A stretch of 64,000 nucleotides of DNA, taken from Sinotaia quadrata (lineage: Eukaryota; Mollusca; Gastropoda; Architaenioglossa; Viviparidae). The stretch lies in the NCBI GenBank assembly GCA_028829895.1, contig CM054182.1, positions 31,094,379-31,158,378 on the forward strand, given 5' to 3'. A program made the translations under genes and the position numbers. How positions within the stretch are numbered: position 1 is the first letter of the stretch; every line of letters starts with the position of its first letter. Under the pieces are notes generated by a model. It was not told where the DNA came from. It saw only the letters and a list, made by a program, of their open reading frames with translations, and did no database searches. Of this stretch, positions 1-11,718 are shown piece by piece.

Positions 1-507
1 GCAATAATAATATAATAGTACAACACTGTAAAAAATTTCATATTAAAGGTCTTATAAGAAAAGGCTTGTTAAAAATAAAAAAGGGAATAAAACCCCCCAA
101 CATTTATAAGACAATGTTTGATTTGCAGGCAAAAATTAAAATATTCAAAACCCAAAAAGTAAGTACATGTTATTCTTCATTTATATGCTATAAATAAACT
201 GAGTAAGTACCATTAAACTTAGCATGTCACCAAAAAAGTAGAATACAAATATTTTCTTTGTAAAGAAGCAAAAATTAATAAATCAAATATAAAATGAAAA
301 AAATATTTGATTCCTTAATGAAGTGTTAATCCAGGTCATTACTGTACTGAATGGTAACCATGTCAAATTAAAAAAAAAAAAAAGCATTTTGATTTACACT
401 GACTCGTACCCTTTAAGTAATGAAATGCTTTGTTGCTAAATAAAATCAGTTAAAATTTCTTTTTAATGCTGTTGTTTATAGTCAACCAACACTTGCATAA
501 TGTGCTT
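1..507 (-). other. SPOCK 3' UTR or flank
   Basis: AT-rich sequence with A runs and no recognisable coding exon. It lies directly downstream of the testican stop codon, so at least part is 3' UTR. The true 3' end cannot be placed. Confidence 0.5.
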
Positions 508-551
508 TTAGGAAATATTTTTTTTGTCATACCCAACTTCATCCAATTTGC
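508..551 (-). CDS. SPOCK: SPOCK exon 10: C-terminal tail and stop
   Basis: After a strong acceptor (long T tract then ACAG) it encodes GKLDEVGYDKKNIS and TAA. The DEVGY core is the same as near the C-terminus of human testican-1, which supports this as the true last coding exon. An ATTAAA is read on the minus strand about 40 nt past the stop (462-467); the 3' UTR may continue past the left edge. Confidence 0.8.
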
Positions 552-3500
552 CTGTAAAAAAAAGAGAGAAAGATTAAAAATACTACATGATTGCCTCCTA
601 ATAAATACACTCTGAAAAAACAATGAGGCATCGAATCATTAAACATAGAGAGTAAATTTCTTGTGTGATTCTAAGCAGTAATCAATCAATAGGCCTAAAT
701 TACGTCATTACAGCCTTTTTAGCTTGTACTGCATAATGTATTGTTAAGTCTTGCAGAGTCTCTTTTGTTAAGAGTCCCTGAATACCATTATTAGTCTTGC
801 AGAGTCTATTGTTAAGAGTCCCTGAATACCATTATTAGTCTTGCAGAGTCTATTGTTAAGAGTCCCTGAATACCATTATTAGTCTTGCAGAGTCTATTGT
901 TAAGAGTCCCTGAATACCATTATTAGTCTTGCAGAGTCTATTGTTAAGAGTCCCTGAATACCATTATTAGTCTTGCAGAGTCTATTGTTAAGAGTCCTGA
1001 ATACCATTATTAGTTCTTGCAGAGACCCCGTGCAATATATCGTTCTGAATGCATACAAACTAAGAAAAGAAATTATTCAATTTTTAAATTAAAAAACAGG
1101 CAATTTTCAATTTTAAATGAATATTCCTTTCTGCTTACTGTTTTGTCACACTGTCTGAAAAGTGCTGGGAGCAGAAATGTAAGTGAAGAAAATATTTTTG
1201 ATAGGCTTAAAGAAATGCACACACAGACTAGAGCCACAAAGAAGTGAAGTTAAATTAATAAAAACTGCAAATGAAACACACAGTAAATTAAGTTTAAAAC
1301 AAACCACAATGTGCACGGCCAGAAGTCTGGGTCCCACGGATCTTTGAGCCATTTGGCGTTGCACACCAACACATCTGGTCATCATCATCCCCCACAGTCA
1401 TACACTGTTCAATTTCATAGTAGCCTTCTTTGTCACAACGTGGAATATATTTTTCTGTTGACAAAAACAAACACAAGATCTGAGACATAACTATGGACAT
1501 GGTATGAGTATTTTTGTTGCATACCAACACATCTGGTCATCATCATCCCCCACAGTCATACACTGTTCAGTTTCATTAGTAGCCTTCTTTGTCACAACAT
1601 GGAATATATTTTTCTGTTGACAAAAACAAATACAAGATCTGAGACTTATAACTATGGACATGGTATGAGTATTTTTTTTAATAAGTTGTTCACATTCTCA
1701 AATCTGTAATTAAAGATAGGCATGAATTACGTGTGCCTTGAACATGGAAAACTACTCAGTCTATGAATTTCTTAATTATTTTAAACTGTGATAATATTTT
1801 TTTTTTTCAAATCAAATATAACAAAACCCATGTTGAATGTCTTCAATATGCCAAGAACAAAAATTTAAAAAATAAAACAAATGCTCCCACCCCACCCCCA
1901 TCTGCAGCTGTTTAAAAAAAATCATCAAAGTTATTCACTCAGCAGTTTTTCCCCCCACTAATTTCAAAATGTTTTTCTAGTACTGCTATTCACATCCTTG
2001 CAATGTCCCCCACCTTCTATCTCATACATTCACACAAGCTTCATAATGACAACTATCTGTCTAGACAAGCACATTGATGTTGACTATTCAGTCTTAGCGA
2101 GTCCCTCACCAAGCCTACACTTTATGTCACTTAACACATTTGTCATTGACTTAAATCAAAATTCAACTCTAAGAGCATGAATGGATTATTCTCCTACCCT
2201 GTATTATTAAGCGAGTCAAATTCCATCACTTTATACTAAAATGTAGTAGCAAATGAGAAATAAAAGTTGAACTTCAATTTTGAAGTTAATAATTGTCATG
2301 TATCCACCACATTAGTTTGGCAATCCGGTTAATCAACAATACATAAAGACATGTGTAATTTATACAAGCTAATGCAGTCTATGTTACCACAGTAACAGTT
2401 CATGTACCAGTGAAAGAGAAATAAGTGGCAATCTGTCTTGAACACCATTTGGCTACATCAGTGAAGAAGGCAACAAAGTTTAGTACTTTGAACAGCATCA
2501 GACTGGTATAAGTTTAAAAAAAATGAGAAAGTAGGTAAAGTACTAGTTGTTGTAAGGAAATTCTCTAGCAAAGTTCATCGTAGTTTTAATATTGATTTGA
2601 TATTTCATTTGTCATGCATGACACTTCTTAATGGACTTCTGAACTGTCAGCACTTTATATGCTTTGAAAAAAAACATATTTTGAATTACTTTTACTGTTT
2701 TGAACAATGCTGTAAATCTCTATAATAAACAGTTTTTGTTTTTTTTAACTGCTCTGTATTATGTAAGTCACCCTACACAAACACATGCACATATACACTC
2801 AGTCTGCTTACCACTGCCTTTTGAAGATTCAATTTCCCTGAGTCTTGCATAGCACGGTGCCTCGGAATCTACGAACACATTTTTAAATAATAACATCTTT
2901 AAAAGTTGTTTAGAACTGTATATCTTGACAAATCACTAAGCTTGTTAATGCAAGATAATTTATTTCTACAGCAATTTAAATGGACAAAACTAAGAAAATT
3001 AAGCAGATTCGCTGCTTCTTTCATCAAATGCTAGCATGCTTTTTTATCATTTAAGAAAAATGATGTAATCGTTTATCTTTTCAATGACTCTACATTTACT
3101 TATGCAACTCATACATGTTATAGAATTTATTTTTTTTGTTTCCTGTTTTAAGATGTACTCTCATTAAGAAATTTTACAAGGATTAGATTTCCATTAATTA
3201 AAAAAAAAAAAAAACAGATTTAAGAAATTATACAAACTATGTAGCGCATTAAATCTCAGCAATAAAAACAATTTTAAAAAATGTGCTTTAAGAAGCTGTG
3301 ACCAAGTATTCAATGTAACCCCTTACATAAACACAACACTCAAAAGAAAAAATATTATTATAAAAATTGAGGATATATTGCCAGGATAACAGGAAACCAA
3401 ACTACCCAACCATGTACTAATTTTGACATCAGTAACTTAAAAAAATGTGAAAGAATATAGGACAAAACAAGAAAGAAACAACATGTTTTATTACAAATGT

Positions 3501-6500
3501 AATCCTAAAATTATATCTCAATTCTCAAATGGAACTTTAAAGTGATTCATACCAACTTCGGGGAAACAGCAGCACCACTCGAGACGAGAGAGCTGACCAT
3601 CAAAATCTTTGTCACAGGACCAAAGGTAAGGGTGCAAACATGGCTCTAATTCATTGTTCTCAATAACAGTCAGTTCAGTCCTATTTACACTGTGATCACC
3701 ATCTGCATCAAGCTGGCGGAATTCCCACATGACTGACTTCAGACAATCACATTTCCCATCTGTAATATGAAACAGCAACATTTTTCCCTCACAGATCTAA
3801 AAAACTATTTAATAAGGAAACAGAAGAAAGAATAGAAGAAGGGAAAAAAGAAAGACCATAATCCAATCACTCTTCTATAGATAAGCACATTTACCATGAA
3901 AAATTTTTACAGTGAAATCAGTGGAAGCCTGAAACTGCTATCATCATAATATAAAAAAAAAGATGATTAAAAAAAAAATCTTTTGCAAAATTATGATTAA
4001 AATATGTTGCACAGTTAAGACTTTTTTGATTTTGTGTCAACAGTCAGATTATACCCATACAATTGAATGTTAAAAAGTATTATAAGTAATGCAATAATTA
4101 ACAGTGGTATGAAAGACATGAATATTGGTGCAGAAGTTAGGTGCTGTAACATTTTAACAAAATTCAGGGTCGTATAAACATTTGAATCTCAATTAACCTC
4201 TGATAACATCGATAAACAGACAGATGACAAGTGATTGTACCTTCACTTTTATAGTGCAACTCTTTCTTCACAGAAATATGGTGGTGCTTGTTATGGCGAT
4301 GGCTACGGGGATGACGGTGGTGATGGTGATCCTTGCCATGTAGAAGATGGAACCAGCCTGTAAGGCGCTGACGCATCTGGTCAAGTGCTGACTCATCACA
4401 AGTTACTAGTTATTTAAGAAGGAAATGAAACAAAATAAATAATGAACTAGTTATTCAAGAAGGAAATGAAACAAAACTAAATAATGAAATAAGCACCAAA
4501 ATGCTTTGATACATTAGTTACAAGATAATATCAATAATTATTATCTTTATTATTATACTTAATATTTAACCAGTTTAAAATTAACCTCACTTTAATAAAT
4601 ATACTGGAAAGGTTTAATCTCTTTTAAATTAATTCTCACCATCTCATTGATGTATTCAATCTCTGACCTTACAATTTTCATGCATATTAAACAATTCTCA
4701 CCAGTTCTATGCTGGCCAGATTTGTGGACGCGACCAACATTTCTTTCCCCTTTAAGAAGATGAGCAGATTTGTTCAATACAAGACCATGATGGCCACGCT
4801 GAAAAAAATAAAAATTATAAAAGGATGGAAGAACATTTCACATAGTATCAGACCCTAGTACAAAACTATTTCTTTATTCCCGCCCCTCCCCCCCCCCCAA
4901 CCTATTATGTGGCCATTGTTAGTAAAAATCCCTGTACAGAGAAGTGGTATTCCTAATTAACACATTTCTTATGAAAGACTAACCTTTTTACCTTGAACAT
5001 TAGCAAAGAATACATGCATATATACACAACAAGCAAACTGATACAGTCATAAAGTTATGATAAATATTAGCATAAACAAAAGTATCTTAATCCATTTAAA
5101 TATTCATCCAGCATCAAGTAACAAAATGTCATAACCACATCTTCCCTTCAAATCATAAAATATAAGGGACAAAATATACCCATTTTGCTATATGTAGTAG
5201 ATTTTAGGAATGCTTTTGGCACATCTGCATTAAATAAATACATGCTTATAAACAATCGTCTATTCCAACATAAAAAAAGTGCACCCCCCTTCCAAACTAG
5301 TTTAATTAATTATTACTAGTTCACCAATATCCCAAAGATCTAATTTTTATTGTCAGTCAAATAAAATTTATAATTCTAAAACAGTTTTTTTTTTGCTGTA
5401 ATTGTTATGCTATTTTTTTTTTTAAAGTGAAAAAGTTAAAGATATAAAACAGAGTTGCATCTTATGTGGCTATCAGATTCTAAAGTCAATATGTACAACA
5501 AAAATTGCAAATAGTCAAAATTACTCTGGAAACTACAAGAATCACACTCGGTTTCCACACTATGAGTTGGATGCTGGAACTGAGACTGACTAAAAAAAAA
5601 CAGTCTATTCATTTGTTTATAAAGATGATAAAAGAACCCAATCGGTTAAACAATTAACCTAAATCTGTAATTGAATGTTGAAATTTGTAACTGATTACTC
5701 ATATAGCAGTTAAGTCACATGAATGTTTTTCCTTCAATGCAGCAGACTACATCATTTATTTTAAGTAGTGCTACATATCATTATATTGATTCACAATAGG
5801 CCAAGGTTTTATGGTCAGCATCTCTTGTGCATTGTATGGTACTTTTGCTGATAAAAATGAACTTGCATCCTGCATCTACATATTCTTCAAAGACTGAATA
5901 TTAACTGACAGAACCACTGTCATTACCACTCTCATGACTACAGGTAATGTAATCAAACTAGTTGGAGTGAAATGTCAATCAAACTAGTCAGAGTATGGAA
6001 AGAAAGAAATGGATTAAACTTAAACATATAAGAAAAATTTAAAGAAAATTTTGATACAAAACAGACCTTCGGGTGAGTATTGCTGGAGTCTTCCTTATGC
6101 TTAGTGATGACTTTAATATGGACATCGTGGGGTGGATCTGCTTGGGGATCAACCTCATTCAACTCTTCCTCAGCTTCCTCCTTACGTTCATGGTATTGTC
6201 GAAACAAACGTGCACTATCACAAAATGTAAAGTTTAGTGACACATAAGGAAATAAGGACACATGGACACTTCTCATATACCACAATAAAGTCATCATGAC
6301 ACAGATCATGTACACAAAGTACAGTAATCAGGACAGAGTCCCTGAACTTACAATATAGTAATCAGGACACAGTCCACGAACACACAATACAGTAATAAGG
6401 ACACAGACCATGTTCAAACAATCCACAACTTTCCTGACCTTACTTAAAATATATGTCAAGGTCAGTGATAATATTTGGATAAATCCTTAAGGTTTTTGTG

Positions 6501-9500
6501 ATCAACTTCCAGGTCTGTGAATTTGTTACTGAGAAACGTCAAACTTTGAGATTTTCGTTAGATGTTAGTCATCATTAGAATCTCAGAAGTAGGATACTTT
6601 GAAAGTAAGATGGAATCATCAAATATGTTCAGGAGAAAATTAGTTGGGTTAGAATTGCCGAATCCATCAGCATATGACTTTCTTTTTCTCAATTTGACTG
6701 GTATATTCTTGAATGTTTTTGTAGCACTAGCAGATGACATTGTTCTGTATCTTCACTAGCAACAGACATTTTTTAACTGCCTTTCTTTCTTAACCAAAAT
6801 ATAACTCTTGTATAAGTTTGTCAACAGTAGATTTTTCATCAGTGAGATGAAAAGAGTATACATAAACACTATGTGGAGGATGTTTCTGTTACAAAGCAGA
6901 CAACCACTGTCTGTTAGGTCTGGCTCTGATGGCATTCAATATTAAGCAAAGGGTACAGCACAGTCAAAATGTTCAAAACAAAACTGATTTAATGCCTCTT
7001 TTAATTTTCTCCATTTGCAGAGTGTGTGCTCCATTGCTTATATGCATGATTTATTGCTTAAAAACACACTAAATGAGAGTGATTCATTGTAAGATTATAA
7101 CATGAGAAATGAAAACCAGAAGCTGACCACAAAAATATATTTTTATAACAGTTATGGCAGCGCACTTGCTATTTGACCTATATGTTCTGGAAAATTGTGG
7201 ATAGTCATTAGGACAGCCCATATATACCACAATACAGTCATCATGACACAGTCCATATATACACAATACAGTTATCAGGCCATATACACATGATATAGTC
7301 ATCAAAATACAGCCTATGTGCACACAATACAGTCATCAGGATACAGTCTATGTACACACAATACAGTCATTGGGACACATTCCATATAATATATACACAA
7401 TAATCAGGACACAGACTATGTACACACGATACAGTCAGGATACAGTCATATACACACGATAAAGTCATCAGGATACAGTACATTCAAGAACATAAACATC
7501 ATGATTAGGCTTATTATATACTAAAAACATTATATTTACATAGATACATTGTTTATTACTTAATATTATCTTTGTGGCATAATAACTAGGCCATTTTATG
7601 TTTAGTTGAGAAAAATAGAGCTTTTATGATGGTTGATAATTTTGTTAATAAGGTTTCCACATTATAGTAATAGTTTTATACCCTATTTTATATTAAAATG
7701 TATTCAGATTAAGTTAACAATTTAAGTTAATAAAGAAAATATATTCATTGTAATGAGATAATTATATTGTTTATTTACATTTTTTACCCTGGTAAAATAC
7801 GTCAACCTCTCTTTCTGTTTTCAACACAAACATGTTTTTATGTATTTCAAAACTCCTAAATTTCAATACTTGGGAAAAAAATGAAAAAGAGTAACTTGTA
7901 GTCTATGGAATGCAAAAGAAAAGGTTATATGTACCCTAAGCAAGCAGAAACAGGTTGAGTAGTAAATGTTCACAACACACAATGGAACTGACCTTTCTCT
8001 GAGATGATGTTCATTGACACAAATAGGGTTAGCTTTGTGTGGCCCCTCAATGCAAATCTCTCCTTCTTTACAACTGCAACCGGATACTGCAAAACAGAAC
8101 AAATAACAAGCAAACATGATGTAGGTGTCACAGTAAGCCCAAGTCAGAGATATTTCAGCAATGGCAGTTTTAAAATCTCTTGTTAATATCTGTCTGTTAT
8201 TAACAATAAACTAACATAGTTTATTTAGCAACTCAAAATTAAGCACTAATGGAGTTTCTTTAGCAACACTCAGTACAAAAACACAAAAGAGTAATGGAGT
8301 TTCTTTAGCAACACTCAGTACAAAAACACAAAAGAGTAATGGAGTACCTTTAGCAACACTCAGACTAAACAAAAGTGAGCACTGGAGGTCCTCTTGTAAC
8401 ACTCAAAACAAAATATAAATGAGTAATGGAGTTCCTTTAGCAACACTCAAAACTAAACACTAAATGAGTAATGGAGTTCCTTTAGCAACACTCAAAACTA
8501 AAAACAAATGAGTAATGGATTTCCTTTAGCAATATTCAAATTAAACAAAAGTGAGCACTGGAGGTCCTCTTGTAACACTCAAAATTAAACACAAATGAGT
8601 AAAAGAGTTCCTTTAGCAACACTTGAACTAAATAAAAATTAGCACTGGAGGTCCTCTGGCAACACTCAAAATTAAACACAAATGAGCTCTGGAGTTCCTT
8701 TAGTAACACTCAAAACTTAACACTAATGACTAAATGAGTATAGGAGTTAGGAGTTCCTTTAGTAACACTCAAATAAGTCTAATGAGTATAGGAGTTCCTT
8801 TAGTTTAACACTCAAAAGTGCCATGTTTTAATTTAGTCAAACCTGCCAAAGTACTAATTACAGGTAATATCAATAATATACACATCTTATAAAGATTCTG
8901 ATACTGTTTATTTTGAAAATATCCCCAAATCTACCATGTACCATCAGATGTCTGATCAAATTAATCCACATCTTGCAACCACAGACTGAAGAATAAATGT
9001 TCACACTCATTGATGACAGGCTGAAAAACAGCACTCACTCATGATAAGCTGCAGAACAAGTGTTCACACTCACAGGACAATGAACACAGAATAAAGGTAC
9101 ACCTAGACAGACAGTGTGGATGCAGAATGAATGTTGAAACTAACTCTGGATTAGTTCATAGTTGTAAAAAATGCACTCTAACTTAGTCTAAGAGAAGCAC
9201 AAAGTCTAAATTGTGAACAGAAAGCTTGGCAGCGATATTTACTAATGAAATCTTAATCAAACTAAAGATTTAAAAATTATTAAAAAAAATATTCATTACA
9301 ATACTTACCTTCGTGTACATTCAACCACTCTATCTTTCTTGTATGAACCTGGAGACAATAATTTAAAAAAAAATCAACTAATCAATCAATCTATTTATGT
9401 ATATTTTAAAGCAGTAAACTTGTAGTGAGAGGTATTTTTCTACATCCACAGATTTAGGTTACTTAATATGATATTGCCACTTGCAGTACTATCAAGTCTA

Positions 9501-11679
9501 TGTGGTCTTTCAAGTATGTAATCTGTAATAAATAATTTAAAAATTAAAGAATGAATGAGTTAAGAAAGTAATAAAGGGGAGATCAGAAAGTAAAGGTGTA
9601 TGTCATATAATTACTAAATTAGTAGAGGGGAGCTAACAGGTCAAAAAGATGTGTGAGTCATATAATTAGTAAAGAGATGATTGAAAGTCAAAGATGACAT
9701 TTATATACAGCGAGATGTCTTAGTCATTTTTGGTGAACTTTGGCCAACTTAAAAATTAAAAAAAATTAATATTTGAATGGTTGTTTATTTAATTCTTTAT
9801 TTTCAAAGAAGAAAATAAACTCATGAAGTTGACCTCCTCTGAATGAAAATTGGCAACACTAAAACTGTGTAAAAGAGGAAAACAAATACAAAACAAAAAG
9901 GAAATCTCAATTCAGAGATTTCTGTTACCAATCCCTTATGCAATGAAAGTAGTAAAGTTTTGTTTCTCTGAATTGAGATTTCCTTTTTAACAAAACTTTA
10001 CTACTTTCATTGCATAAGGGATTGGTAACAGAAATGAAGCACTCCCATTCAATGTAAATCTGTGTGCTACACACACACACACACACACACACACGTGCAC
10101 GCATGAAATTGTCTACTGCATGTGTTGATCCTGAATGTTTACATTCAAACAAACTTGCATATAATCCTTAATAATTATATTTTATATGCAACAGCTAATT
10201 CAAATTATTTGAAATGTTAATAATAATGGTATGTATTACTATTAGAATTATTTGAGAGTTTGTTGTTGCTGATTGGGACTGGGTTAGAATGAAGAGCAGT
10301 GGAAACTTTAAAACAAGTTTCATTAATTGTACTTAAAAATAGCATTATACCTTTAGTATATTATACAATACAGCACTAAATTATAACATTTCTTTAGCAA
10401 CAATCATTGACATATTTGGAGAATTAAAAATGAAAGTAAAATATACAACAAAGACAATATGAAAACTGTTTACACTATTGCTGATAGGTGCCAAGTACCC
10501 AGTACTAGAAGAACACCACAGAAACTAAATCTATAAAAATAATGTATGTACACCAAAAGTACTACATATATACATATATATGGGTACATTACAATCACTA
10601 CTAGTACTATTAGTAATACTACAATTTTTTAGTACTATACAAATAAAGTTCAAAGTACTTTTAACTTGTACTGCTTTAAGTTTAATCAATGTGAGCAATA
10701 GATTCACAAATCAACTGAATCAGTGAATGTAATCTGTTAAAGTGTTACATGTATATAAAAGAATAGTAACTACTAACTAGTATTTTTTTTATACATAAAC
10801 TAGATGTAGAATAAATATACATTTATTTTTTAAATTTAAAATTATATATTCTGTTTAAGTGATACACTAAGATATTTATAATTAAAGTATAGAAGACAAT
10901 AACCCATTTATGCTAAGTTATAAACATTGCATGCAATCATTGCAAATACTACAGTGTACTACCATCAGAAAATTTATCCTAGCCAATCCTTAAATATGAT
11001 TTGACCTGAGGGCAATGCAGTCTAAAATGTTATTTTTGTGACCTTAGTGATCAATATAACAAATGTAAGCTGTCTCTTTGAAATGAAGGTCTGAGTGGTA
11101 TCTGCCCCCAGGCTGACAAATGCTTCCCATGCATTAAAATTGTGGAAAGAAAAGTATCAAGGATGTGGCCACAAACTGAAATATATATCTCACTGGGGAT
11201 ATCTATAAAACTTTACAGCTTGCTACTCTGTTCTAAAGAACTAAGAAGTCTAAAAGTGAGCTCTACCTGCACTAGGCTATAGCTTGACACCAGATCCATC
11301 TAAAATCTTAAGCAGCAGTGCTCAACTCATCATAGTCACAACAGTCTACACAAACGATTGTGATTAGAACTTCTACAATAGTCTTTAGCAGCATTTAACT
11401 ATACAAATAATAAAATGAGAAAAACTCTCATACACCAATGAAACCACTTTAACACTATTATTTTGGCCATGTTGGTCTGGCTGTTTTTATGCCTAAAACT
11501 GTATGGGCTCAAATCCTATTGAAACCAAACTATGACACCACTGCTAAGTGCTATAAAGCTTCATTTTCAGCCATTTATTTATGGGTCTGTATGTTTCTAT
11601 GCAAACAACTGTAAGGGTTCAAGTTCATAGTAATCCTAACTATACTAACACTCCTAATCCTATACAACGCCACTTTCAG

Positions 11680-11718
<39 letters not shown>

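Noticed and set aside
7084..7323. Cysteine-containing minus-strand frame in SPOCK intron 3, considered as a missing Kazal exon
   Set aside because: It is made of the degenerate ACACAATACAGTCATC repeat, lacks the Kazal VCGTDG-x-TY core and has no suitable splice sites.
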